Shown here piece after piece: positions 28,276 to 36,228 of a DNA stretch of 64,000 nt. Numbering within the stretch: position 1 is the stretch's first letter; the number at the start of each line of letters is the position of its first letter. Below the pieces are notes generated by a model. It made no database searches. It was not told the DNA's origin and saw nothing but the letters and a program-made list of their open reading frames with translations. The DNA is from Mesorhizobium sangaii. GTDB lineage: Bacteria; Pseudomonadota; Alphaproteobacteria; Rhizobiales; Rhizobiaceae. Made by a program: the position numbers and the translations under genes. The stretch lies in NCBI RefSeq assembly GCF_014207355.1, contig NZ_JACHEF010000001.1:620001-684000 (forward strand), given 5' to 3'.

Positions 28276-28944
28276 ATGCCGATTACGCTGCTTGACGGAA
28301 TTCTCGTCGGCTTCACCCTGGTCTCGGCGATGCTTGCCATGGTTCGCGGCTTCTCGCGCGAAATCCTGTCCGTCGTCTCCTGGGCAGCGGCGGCAGCGGC
28401 GGCGTTCTTCTTCTACAAGCCGGTCCTGCCTTACCTCAAGCCTTACATCGACAACGAAAAGATCGCCATGGCGGCCGCCGCCGGCATCGTCTTCGTCATC
28501 GCGCTGATCGTCGTCTCGGTCATCACCATGAAGCTCGCCGACTGGATCATCGATTCCAGGATCGGCGCACTCGACCGCACGCTGGGCTTTCTCTACGGCG
28601 CGGCGCGCGGCATTCTGGTCGTTGCCGTCGCCCTGCTGTTCTTCAACTGGCTGGCAGGCGCCAAGGCACCAGCCTGGGTCACGGATGCCAAGTCGCGGCC
28701 GTTGCTGGAGCAGATCGGCGCCAAGCTCGAAAGCCTGCTGCCCGAGGATCCGGAAAACGCCATCCTCAAGAAGCTCAATCCGAATCAGCCGGCCGCCGAG
28801 ACGCCCGCCGCTCCGGATGCACCGGCCGCGGATGCCCCGGCAGGTGGCGAGGATGCCAACACGCCCGCTCCCGACGATGACGCGGCAACACCGCCCGCGG
28901 AGAACGCCCCGGCCAATCCGGCGCCGGCGGCACCGGCAAACTGA
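28276..28944 (+). CDS. CvpA family membrane protein
   Basis: A 222-residue protein with four membrane helices in the first 150 residues (LLDGILVGFTLVSAMLAMVRGF... is the CvpA opening) and an Ala/Pro-rich acidic tail. E. coli CvpA is named for colicin V production and sits upstream of purF; here too purF follows 105 bases downstream. ATG 28276 yields the conserved start; upstream codons would be encoded in the palindromic repeat. Confidence 0.88.
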   Translation: MPITLLDGILVGFTLVSAMLAMVRGFSREILSVVSWAAAAAAAFFFYKPVLPYLKPYIDNEKIAMAAAAGIVFVIALIVVSVITMKLADWIIDSRIGALDRTLGFLYGAARGILVVAVALLFFNWLAGAKAPAWVTDAKSRPLLEQIGAKLESLLPEDPENAILKKLNPNQPAAETPAAPDAPAADAPAGGEDANTPAPDDDAATPPAENAPANPAPAAPAN

Positions 28945-29049
28945 CCCCCGGAACGGGCGCCGGGAACTGACGATGGTGTGAACGGCTGCACGGTGCGCGT
29001 TGCTTTCGACGCGAACCCGCACTATATGGCGATTTTAGCGGAGCTTAAG

Positions 29050-30519
29050 ATGGCAGACGCAGACGACGTGCTTTCCGCCGAGGCCGACGACCATTTCCAC
29101 GACGAATGCGGCGTGTTCGGCATTTTCGGCCGGCAGGATGCCGCAGCGATCGTTACACTTGGCCTGCATGCGCTGCAGCATCGCGGCCAGGAAGCGGCCG
29201 GTATCGTTTCCTATGACGGCACCCAGTTCCATGTCGAACGCCATGTCGGCCTGATCGGCGATACCTTCACCAAGCAGCGCGTCATCGACAGCCTGCAAGG
29301 CAACCGCGCCATCGGCCATACGCGCTACGCCACGACGGGCGGCGCAGGCATGCGCAACATCCAGCCCTTCTTTGCCGAGCTGGCCGATGGTGGCTTTGCC
29401 GTCGCACACAACGGCAATTTGACCAACGCCATGACCGTGCAGCGGGCGCTGCAGAAGCAGGGCGCGATCTTCTCCTCCACCTCCGATACCGAGACGCTTT
29501 TGCACCTCGTCGCCACCAGCAAGGAGCGCGATTTGAACTCGCGTTTCATCGACGCGGTGCGCCAGGTCGAGGGCGCCTTCTCGCTGGTGGCGATGACATC
29601 CAAGAAGATGATCGGCTGCCGCGATCCGCTCGGCATTCGGCCGCTGGTGCTCGGCGATCTCGACGGCGCCTGGATCCTGGCGTCGGAAACCTGCGCGCTC
29701 GACATCATCGGCGCGCGTTTCGTGCGCGATCTCAAGCCCGGCGAGATGGTCGTCGTCACGTCCAAGGGCATTGAAAGCCTGTTCCCGTTCGAGCCGCAAA
29801 AGACCCGCTTCTGCATCTTCGAATATGTCTACTTTGCCCGGCCGGATTCCTCGGTCGAGGGCCGCAACGTCTATGAGGTGCGCAAGCGCATCGGCGCCGA
29901 ACTGGCGCAGGAAAGCCCGGTCGAGGCCGACATCGTCGTGCCGGTGCCGGATTCCGGCACGCCGGCCGCGATCGGCTTTTCGCAAGCCGCAGGCATTCCC
30001 TTCGAACTCGGCATCATCCGCAACCACTATGTCGGCCGGACCTTCATCCAGCCGGGCGATTCGATCCGCCACATGGGCGTCAAGCTGAAGCACAACGCCA
30101 ACCGCCGCATGATCGAGGGCAAGCGCGTGGTGCTGGTCGACGACAGCATCGTGCGCGGCACCACCAGCCAGAAGATCGTGCAGATGGTGCGCGATGCCGG
30201 CGCCAGGGAAGTGCATATGCGCATCGCCTCGCCGCCGACGCGTGCCTCCTGCTTCTACGGCGTCGACACGCCGGAAAAATCGAAGCTTCTGGCATCGCGC
30301 ATGTCGGTGGAAGAAATGGCCGAGTTCATCCGGGTCGATTCGCTCGGCTTTCTCACCATCGATGGCCTTTATCGCGCCGTCGGTGAGGCCAGCCGCGACA
30401 ACGACCAGCCGCAATTCTGCGATGCCTGCTTCACGGGCCAGTACCCGACCCGCCTGCTCGACTTCGAAGGCCACGACAATGTGCGCACGCTGTCGCTGCT
30501 GGCGACGAGCGGGTCGTAG
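29050..30519 (+). CDS. purF: Amidophosphoribosyltransferase
   Basis: First committed enzyme of purine synthesis: PRPP plus glutamine gives phosphoribosylamine. Cys20 in HDECGVFGIFG becomes the N-terminal nucleophile once a 19-residue propeptide is removed. The PRPP loop VVLVDDSIVRGTTS is near residue 360. ATG 29050 is chosen for GGAG six bases upstream. Length is 489 residues. It follows cvpA, an arrangement shared with many proteobacteria. Confidence 0.96.
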   Translation: MADADDVLSAEADDHFHDECGVFGIFGRQDAAAIVTLGLHALQHRGQEAAGIVSYDGTQFHVERHVGLIGDTFTKQRVIDSLQGNRAIGHTRYATTGGAGMRNIQPFFAELADGGFAVAHNGNLTNAMTVQRALQKQGAIFSSTSDTETLLHLVATSKERDLNSRFIDAVRQVEGAFSLVAMTSKKMIGCRDPLGIRPLVLGDLDGAWILASETCALDIIGARFVRDLKPGEMVVVTSKGIESLFPFEPQKTRFCIFEYVYFARPDSSVEGRNVYEVRKRIGAELAQESPVEADIVVPVPDSGTPAAIGFSQAAGIPFELGIIRNHYVGRTFIQPGDSIRHMGVKLKHNANRRMIEGKRVVLVDDSIVRGTTSQKIVQMVRDAGAREVHMRIASPPTRASCFYGVDTPEKSKLLASRMSVEEMAEFIRVDSLGFLTIDGLYRAVGEASRDNDQPQFCDACFTGQYPTRLLDFEGHDNVRTLSLLATSGS

Positions 30520-30567
30520 GATTGCCGGACCGTCATCCGCGTTAGTCAAATTCCCGGAATCCATAGC

Positions 30568-31308
30568 ATGACCCTCGACCTTACCGGCCGCGTTGCGGTC
30601 GTCACCGGCGCCTCGCGCGGCATCGGTTATTTCATCGCCAAGGAGTTGGCTGCAGCCGGCGCGCATGTCGTCGCGGTAGCGCGTACCGTCGGCGGGCTGG
30701 AAGAGCTCGATGACCAGATCAAGGCGGCCGGCGGCCAGGCGACGCTGGTGCCGCTCGACCTCGCCGACATGGCCGGCATCGACCGGCTGGGCGGCGCCAT
30801 CCACGAACGCTGGGGTAAGCTCGACATTCTCGTCGCCAATGCCGCCGTGCTCGGCGTCATCTCGCCGATCGGCCATGTCGAGGCGAAAACGTTCGAGAAG
30901 GTGATGACCATCAACGTCACCTCGACATGGCGGCTGATCCGCTCGGTCGACCCGCTGCTGCGGCTCTCCGACGCCGGCCGCGCGATTTTGCTATCCGCGA
31001 ATTCGGCCCACTCGGCGCGCGCCTTCTGGGCGCCCTACGCGGCGTCCAAAGCGGCGGTCGAGACAATGATGCGCTCCTGGGCGCAAGAGACGCAAAGCCT
31101 CCCGCTCAGGGTCAACGCCGCCGACCCAGGCCCCACCCGCACCGCGATGCGCGCCCAGGCCGTACCCGGCGAGGATCCGGCAACACTCCCGCATCCCTCG
31201 GAGGTCGCCAAACTTATCGTGCCGCTGGCCAGCCCGGACCTGAAAGAGACCGGACTGATCTTCCAGGCCAAGCACAACCGCTTTGTCGCCTATCGTCAGC
31301 CCGAATAG
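30568..31308 (+). CDS. Short-chain dehydrogenase/reductase
   Basis: NAD(P)-dependent oxidoreductase of 246 residues with the cofactor loop VTGASRGIGYFIAKE, the NNAG-equivalent VANAAVLG, and catalytic YAASKAA preceded by Ser in LLSANSAHS. The substrate cannot be told from sequence. It begins 48 bases after purF. The purF-SDR order is frequent in Rhizobiales but a functional link is not established. Confidence 0.88.
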   Translation: MTLDLTGRVAVVTGASRGIGYFIAKELAAAGAHVVAVARTVGGLEELDDQIKAAGGQATLVPLDLADMAGIDRLGGAIHERWGKLDILVANAAVLGVISPIGHVEAKTFEKVMTINVTSTWRLIRSVDPLLRLSDAGRAILLSANSAHSARAFWAPYAASKAAVETMMRSWAQETQSLPLRVNAADPGPTRTAMRAQAVPGEDPATLPHPSEVAKLIVPLASPDLKETGLIFQAKHNRFVAYRQPE

Positions 31309-31320
31309 CTGCTTTTTGCC

Positions 31321-31346
31321 GGAAGATTCTCGGCACCGCCAACGTT
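31321..31346 (+). promoter_or_regulatory. Possible EcfG-type stress promoter before the lectin-like gene
   Basis: GGAAG, 17 bases, CGTT. The alphaproteobacterial general-stress consensus is GGAAC-N16/17-CGTT, so there is one mismatch. It lies 42 bases before the ATG at 31388, a sensible distance. Confidence 0.35.
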
Positions 31347-31387
31347 GTTCGAAGGTCAGATATTCGAAACCTGAACGGAGGACCGCC

Positions 31388-32017
31388 ATGCGCAGACTGC
31401 TTCTCGCCACCGCCGCCGCCCTGATCGCGGCAGCGGGCGCCGCCTATTCGCAAGACGCAAAGATGAGCTTCTTCGTCACCAGCGTTGGCTCCGGCAAGGG
31501 CGCCGACCTCGGCGGCCTCAAGGGTGCGGACGCGCATTGCGCCTCGCTGGCGGAAGCCGCCGGCGTCACAGGCAAGAGCTGGGCCGCCTATCTGTCGACC
31601 AGCGACACCGACGCGCGCGACCGTATCGGCAAGGGGCCGTGGGTGAACGCCAAGGGCGTGAAGATCGCCGACGATGTCGCCTCATTGCACGGCGACGCCA
31701 ATGGCATCACCAAGCAGACGGCGCTGAATGAGAAGGGCGAAGTGGTCAACGGCCGTGGCGATAAGCCAAACCGCCACGACATGCTGACCGGCTCCAAGCC
31801 CGATGGCACGAAGATCGCCGACCAGACCTGCGGCGACTGGACGATGAGCGGGGCAGAAGGTGCCGCGATGATGGGCCATCACGACCGCACCGGCCTCGAC
31901 GATTCGGCGGCTGCCAAATCCTGGAACTCCTCGCATGCCTCGCGTGGCGGCTGCAGCCAGGAGGCGCTGAAGGGCACCGGCGGTGACGGCCTGTTCTATT
32001 GTTTTGCCACCAACTAA
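31388..32017 (+). CDS. Secreted lectin-like protein (C-type-lectin/endostatin-like fold suspected)
   Basis: A 209-residue exported protein: signal peptide about 1-21 (AAAGAAYSQ), then FFVTSVGSGKGADLGGL, ADAHCASLAEAAG and SWAAYLSTSDTDARDRIG. The spacing of aromatic and Cys residues, and the final GCSQEALKGTGGDGLFYCF, resemble small lectin-fold domains annotated as lectin in rhizobia. Cysteines are few and could form two disulfides. ATG 31388 follows CGGAGG. A ligand is not known. Confidence 0.6.
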   Translation: MRRLLLATAAALIAAAGAAYSQDAKMSFFVTSVGSGKGADLGGLKGADAHCASLAEAAGVTGKSWAAYLSTSDTDARDRIGKGPWVNAKGVKIADDVASLHGDANGITKQTALNEKGEVVNGRGDKPNRHDMLTGSKPDGTKIADQTCGDWTMSGAEGAAMMGHHDRTGLDDSAAAKSWNSSHASRGGCSQEALKGTGGDGLFYCFATN

Positions 32018-32052
32018 GCCCGCTTGGGTTCAAAATTGGGGGCTTGGATCAG

Positions 32053-32082
32053 CCATGACATCACGCGCCTGTGATGTCATGG
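32053..32082. promoter_or_regulatory. Perfect 12-bp inverted repeat with 6-base loop
   Basis: CCATGACATCAC, loop GCGCCT, GTGATGTCATGG. It lies 36 bases after the lectin-like gene and 107 before the next small gene. There is no T-run, so it is not a standard terminator. It may be a strong hairpin, an operator or a repeat unit. Confidence 0.6.
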
Positions 32083-32188
32083 CGGAAGGCTGCACGGCGG
32101 TCATGCTTTCGTCATTTCGGCGGAGTTGATAGGATCGCAGCGACTCCCGCAACAAACGCCCTGGCTGGGCAGAACAAGGAAATTCCCC

Positions 32189-32407
32189 ATGGCTTCGACT
32201 GTAGCGTTGGTCTGGTATCTGGTAATCGCCGGCCCGCAGGGCGGCATGGTCGTGCTGCCCAGCACCTTCGACAAGCGCGAACAATGCACCGCCGCCATCA
32301 CCGAATATCAGAAGCAGCCGACACCGACCGGCTGGTCAGTGCAATGTGTGCCGAGCGCCTCGCCTTTCACCGACGAGGGCGACGCCGAGCAGCCGGCGGC
32401 GCAGTAA
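32189..32407 (+). CDS. Small hypothetical protein, possibly exported
   Basis: A 72-residue protein with a short hydrophobic N-terminus (STVALVWYLVIAGP) and two cysteines (EQCTAAI and VQCVPS) that could form a disulfide. AAGGA is eight bases before the ATG, which supports the start. No family was recognised; function unknown. Confidence 0.6.
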   Translation: MASTVALVWYLVIAGPQGGMVVLPSTFDKREQCTAAITEYQKQPTPTGWSVQCVPSASPFTDEGDAEQPAAQ

Positions 32408-32426
32408 GCATCCGGCGCACGGCGTT

Positions 32427-32933
32427 TCAGCGCCGTGCGCTCACCGTCAACTCCGGCTTCTGGTTGATGGTCTGGAACACCACGCAATAGCGCTCGGTCA
32501 GCTTTAGCAGCGAATCTATCCGCTCCTGCGGCTCATCGGTATCGAGACTGAATTTGAGCCGGATGGCGCGAAAGCCGACCGGCGCATCCTTGGCGACACC
32601 AAGCGTGCCGCGAAAATCGAGGTCGCCTTCGGCCTCCACCGTGGCAGCACCCAGCTTGAATTCCAGCGCCGTCGCCACCGCCTTCAGCGTCACCCCGGCG
32701 CAGGCCACCAGCGCCTCCAGCAGCATGTCGCCAGAGCAGAGCTCGAGACCTGAGCCACCGGTTGCCGGATGCAGTCCGGCGATCGCGATCGCCCTGCCTG
32801 TCTCCACCTTGCAGGCAACCGCCTGGTCGTCGATCGACCCTTTGGCGCGAAGCGTGATCAACGCCTGCGAAGCGTCGTCGCGATAGGCCTGCTTCAGTGG
32901 CGCCTGCATGGCCTTCAGTTCGGTCGCGTCCAT
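32427..32933 (-). CDS. OsmC family protein
   Basis: A 168-residue protein of the OsmC/Ohr superfamily, whose members reduce organic peroxides with paired cysteines. Two Cys are visible: LELCSGDML and VACAGVTLKAVA, at about residues 77 and 89, closer together than in classical Ohr/OsmC. ATG 32933 is chosen for AAGGAA five bases upstream. Whether it is a true peroxidase is uncertain. Confidence 0.8.
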   Translation of the reverse strand: MDATELKAMQAPLKQAYRDDASQALITLRAKGSIDDQAVACKVETGRAIAIAGLHPATGGSGLELCSGDMLLEALVACAGVTLKAVATALEFKLGAATVEAEGDLDFRGTLGVAKDAPVGFRAIRLKFSLDTDEPQERIDSLLKLTERYCVVFQTINQKPELTVSARR

Positions 32934-33174
32934 TTCCGTTCCTTCGCTCTCGTGGCCGGCCAGCGGCGTGGCTTTGTCAGATAATGGCTTTGTCAGATAT
33001 AAAGTGCCGATTGCCTTCTGGAAGCAAGGTCGCCATCCCCTGCCCCAACGCAAGCTTAGGGCTGGCGTAGCGCTGCGCCGACTTTCGCCCGTATAGCTTC
33101 TGCTACGGGAGACTCCTCTCGCGTCGCTCCACACAACATTTTTGTCGCCTCCTGCAACTCTGGTCCCGCGCCTT

Positions 33175-34062
33175 ATGGCCGATGTCGCGATTCTCGAAAC
33201 ACGCGAAAGGGTTCTCGCCGGAATCCTGCTGACAGGTGCGGCCTATTTCCTGTTTTCGACGCAGGATGCCTCGATCAAGTTGCTGGTCACCGGCATGACG
33301 GTCTGGCAGATCATGTTCTTCCGCAGCATCACCACTCTCAGCGCCTGCGCCGCGATCGGCGGGCGAAAACTGTTTGCCGATACGGTGCGCTCGCCGATCG
33401 TGCGGCCGATGCTGGTGCGCAGCGCCTTCACGCTCGCCGCCTGGCTTTGCTATTACAACGCCGCGCGCAGCCTGCAGCTTGCCGAACTGACCACCGTCTA
33501 CTACGCGGCACCGATCATCGTCACCGTGCTTTCGGTGGTGATGCTCGGCGAAAAGGTGCCGATGCTGCGCTGGCTTGCGGTGCTGATCGGTTTTGCCGGC
33601 GTCTTCGTCGCTTGCGACCCGACCCATCTCGGCCTGTCCGTGCCGGTGCTGCTGGTGCTGGCGGCGGCCTTTTTGTGGGGCATTGCCATCGTGCTTCTGC
33701 GCAAGACGGCGCTTGCCGAGCGCTCGATGATCCAGCTTCTCCTCAACAACTTCTATTTCCTGCTCTTTTCGGCGGGACCGGCGCTGCTCTGGTGGCAGAC
33801 GCCGGACTGGACCCAGTTGCTGCTCCTTGCCAGCGTCGGCGCGCTCGGTGGGTTTGCGCAATATCTTCTGTTCGAAGGTATGAAGCGGACAGCGGCTTCG
33901 ATCCTCGCACCCCTCGAATACAGCTCGCTGTTGTGGGCGTTCGCGCTCGGCTTTGCGATCTGGGGCGACGTGCCGCGCCGTGAAGTGTTCTTCGGTGCCG
34001 CCCTTATCATCGCCGCCGGGCTGCTGATTGTCGGCACCGAGCATTTCCGCAAGCGGCTATGA
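33175..34062 (+). CDS. EamA/DMT family transporter
   Basis: A 295-residue membrane protein with about ten helices in two EamA repeats (for example GAAYFLFSTQDASIKLLVTGM and VLLVLAAAFLWGIAIVLLRK). DMT exporters move small metabolites; the substrate cannot be inferred. A second DMT gene follows 60 bases downstream on the same strand, suggesting co-expression. Confidence 0.85.
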   Translation: MADVAILETRERVLAGILLTGAAYFLFSTQDASIKLLVTGMTVWQIMFFRSITTLSACAAIGGRKLFADTVRSPIVRPMLVRSAFTLAAWLCYYNAARSLQLAELTTVYYAAPIIVTVLSVVMLGEKVPMLRWLAVLIGFAGVFVACDPTHLGLSVPVLLVLAAAFLWGIAIVLLRKTALAERSMIQLLLNNFYFLLFSAGPALLWWQTPDWTQLLLLASVGALGGFAQYLLFEGMKRTAASILAPLEYSSLLWAFALGFAIWGDVPRREVFFGAALIIAAGLLIVGTEHFRKRL

Positions 34063-34122
34063 TATGGATCGCCGTCACTGCTGACGCTACGATGTCAGGA
34101 CGCAACGGCGTAGGCTGGCAAC

Positions 34123-35031
34123 ATGAGTGACATTGCAGCCACGCGGGACAGCACCACTGAGCGCACGCTGGGTATCCTGCTGGTGTCGTCATCGGCGGCG
34201 GTGTTCGGCCTGACCGGGGTGCTGACCAAGTCGATCCATGCCGATCCGCTGACCATCACATGCTGGCGCGGCTTTGTCGGCTCGATCCTGATCAGCCTCT
34301 ATGTTCTGTGGCGACGACATCGCTCCGGCAACCGCGAAACGTTGCGCCTTGGCTGGCGCGGCTGGCTGCTGGCGGTGGAAGGGGCACTGGCCAGCATCGC
34401 CTTCATCTCTGCATTCAAGTTCACCTTCGTCGCCAATGTCGCGATCATCTATGCCACCGCGCCTTTCATCACAGCGCTGCTGGCCTGGGTTCTGACGCGC
34501 GAGCCGTTCCGATTGCAGACGATGGTCGCCGCCGCCGTCTCGCTGTGCGGCGTGACGATCATGGTCTGGTCCGGCTTCGGCACCGGTCATCTGTTCGGGG
34601 ACGGGTTGGCGCTGCTTATGACCATCGGCAGCGCGCTCTACATGATCATGGTGCGTGCCTTCCGAGACACGCCAGTGGTGTGGGCTGGCGCAGTTTCGGC
34701 TTTCCTGTTGTTCGTGCTCGGCTGGTTCGTCAGCGATCCGCTGGCGGTCACGCCACGCGACGCGATGCTGCTTGCCACCTTTGGCTCATGCTTTGCGCTG
34801 TCCTCGATCCTGTGGACGGAAGGTGCGCGGCTCATTCCGGCGGCCGAATCCGGTCTGCTCGGCTCGGCCGAAGTGCCGTTCGCCATCCTATTTGCGTTCC
34901 TGTTCCTGGGCGAGATCGCACCAGCCGCCAGCATGATCGGCGGCGCCATTGTGTTGTGCACGGTGTTTGCCCATGCGGGACGGGATTGGCTGATGGCCCG
35001 CTCGCAACGCGTGGCGTCAAATATTTCGTAA
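34123..35031 (+). CDS. EamA/DMT family transporter
   Basis: A 302-residue protein with two EamA repeats and about ten helices (GILLVSSSAAVFGLTGVLTK at the start; SGLLGSAEVPFAILFAFLFLGE in the second half). It differs clearly from its upstream neighbour, so this is not a recent duplication. The substrate is unknown. An sRNA-like locus begins shortly after its stop. Confidence 0.85.
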   Translation: MSDIAATRDSTTERTLGILLVSSSAAVFGLTGVLTKSIHADPLTITCWRGFVGSILISLYVLWRRHRSGNRETLRLGWRGWLLAVEGALASIAFISAFKFTFVANVAIIYATAPFITALLAWVLTREPFRLQTMVAAAVSLCGVTIMVWSGFGTGHLFGDGLALLMTIGSALYMIMVRAFRDTPVVWAGAVSAFLLFVLGWFVSDPLAVTPRDAMLLATFGSCFALSSILWTEGARLIPAAESGLLGSAEVPFAILFAFLFLGEIAPAASMIGGAIVLCTVFAHAGRDWLMARSQRVASNIS

Positions 35032-35048
35032 AAAAGTTACAAAGTCAC

Positions 35049-35076
35049 GGAACCATCATCCGGCTCATGCATTGTT
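35049..35076 (+). promoter_or_regulatory. Possible promoter of the sRNA-like locus
   Basis: GGAAC at 35049-35053 is followed after 18 bases by TTGTT. This partly fits the EcfG/RpoE2 form and would start transcription near 35080, where the first hairpin begins. The -10 part reads CATT rather than CGTT. Confidence 0.3.
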
Positions 35077-35079
35077 GGT

Positions 35080-35157
35080 GTGACGGGCCACCCCCAAGTC
35101 CCCCCAAACCCCTCGGCCCGTCCTACTCCCAAGCCGACCGTAAGGTCGGCTTTTTCT
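35080..35157 (+). ncRNA. Putative trans-acting small RNA (mmgR/suhB-like architecture)
   Basis: Between two genes, on the plus strand. Stem 1 pairs GACGGGCC (35082-35089) with GGCCCGTC (35115-35122) and exposes a 25-base loop of C-runs (CCCCC, CCCCCC, CCCC) able to pair with purine-rich Shine-Dalgarno sequences. It is followed at once by a textbook terminator (35131-35157). A short RNA with a C-rich loop and terminator is the design of several alphaproteobacterial sRNAs; from memory it most resembles the suhB/mmgR (ar8) family, linked to PHB granules in Sinorhizobium. That assignment needs a covariance-model test. Confidence 0.7.
35131..35157 (+). terminator. Rho-independent terminator of the sRNA-like locus
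   Basis: AAGCCGACC, GTAA tetraloop, GGTCGGCTT: a perfect 9-bp stem running into TTTTTC TTT. One of the clearest intrinsic terminators in the window. Confidence 0.9.
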
Positions 35158-35196
35158 TTGGGCGTTTGATCCGCAGCGAGATCAGATCTTGTCGAT

Positions 35197-35991
35197 TCAG
35201 CCTAGGAGCCCGGGTGGAGCCAAATTGCCACTGAACAGTGCCGCCAGATCGGCTGCCGGACCATCGGCACCGGCGCGCAGCTGTATCGCAAACTCCGCTA
35301 TCGGAACCTGCGGCAGACCAAATTCGCGCGGCGCCTCGACAATGCCGGAATGGGCAAAGCGCGCCGTGCGTAGCGTCAGCGCAACACCCGCATTCACCGC
35401 CGTGCGCAGGCCGGCCAGGCTGGCGCTACCTGCGGCGATGCGATAGCGGCGGCCGGCCGCATCGAGCGCCGCAAGTGCGGCTTCGCGAAAGCCGCAATAG
35501 GGATCGAGCAGCGCCAGCGGCAATTCTTCCTGGCGCGAGGCCAGCCCTTTTTGCGAACACAGCCATATCATCGGCTCGCGCAGCACACCGACTTCGTCCG
35601 ACGTTGCCACCTGGCGCATGACGATTGCCAGATCGAGCCCGCCGGATTGCATCGCTTGCGCCAGTTCGGCGGAGCGGCCGACACGCAATTCGATCCGGAC
35701 GCGCGGATGGCTGACGGCGAAGGCGCGCAGCAGCTCTGGCAAACCGCTGTCGGAAAAATCCTGCGTCGTCCCGATGGCAACGCGCCCGGCAGCACGCGCG
35801 CCCTTCAAGGCCAACCATGCCTCGCGGTGAGCGGCAAGGATGCGCCTTGCATGGCCGACGAGATCCTCGCCGGCCGGCGTCAGGCCTCGGCCCCGGCCCT
35901 GCGGCGCCAGGAGCGCCTCGCCGACGATTTCCTCGAGCCGCTGCATCTGCGCTGTGACCGCCGAGGGTGAACGGCTGACGCTTGCCGCCTA
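35197..35991 (-). pseudogene. LysR family regulator with broken 5' end
   Basis: The frame from 35946 to 35197 encodes an almost complete LysR protein: the end of the helix-turn-helix (SVSRSPSAVTAQMQRLEEIVG) and the effector domain. The frame is closed by TAG at 35989-35991, upstream of which about 20 residues of the expected DNA-binding helix are missing. No ATG, GTG or TTG lies between the stop and ATG 35946, which sits inside the recognition-helix region. In another frame just upstream, ELLRLAAIAIGG looks like the lost part, so a small deletion is likely. The break falls in a 9-bp inverted repeat (35981-36007). A sequencing error is possible. Confidence 0.7.
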
Positions 35992-36007
35992 TGGCTATGG
36001 CGGCAAG
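35981..36007. repeat. Inverted repeat at the LysR break point
   Basis: CTTGCCGCC and GGCGGCAAG, a perfect 9-bp dyad with loop TATGGCTAT. It coincides with the loss of the LysR frame. Confidence 0.7.
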
Positions 36008-36079
36008 ACGCAGGAGTTCCGCTTCATCAGCGGGCGGTTGAAGGCGGCGTGAGGAATATTGGCAGGAGGAAGGGATAGC

Positions 36080-36120
36080 GCCCCCTCTGCCCTGCCGGGC
36101 ATCTCCCAACAAGGGGGAAG
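36080..36120. repeat. Single arm of the CCCCCTCTG-type palindromic element
   Basis: The stretch starts CCCCCTCTGCCCTGCCGGGC and continues into ATCTCCC, matching the left arm of the element at 57360-57512 almost base for base. The right arm is absent, so this is a solo or decayed copy. Confidence 0.7.
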
Positions 36121-36228
36121 GAAGAGCGCGCTGCGCCTCCACATTGACCTTGCCCTCCATTCCGCTACGCTCTGCCCCGAAGCGGTCGCAAAGAGCCGCG
36201 ATGCTAAGATCGTTGGGAGAGAAGCGGC

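Noticed and set aside
29035..30876. 613-codon open frame antisense to purF
   Set aside because: It mirrors the codon pattern of purF, has no recognisable domain, and GC-rich DNA commonly keeps such antisense frames open.
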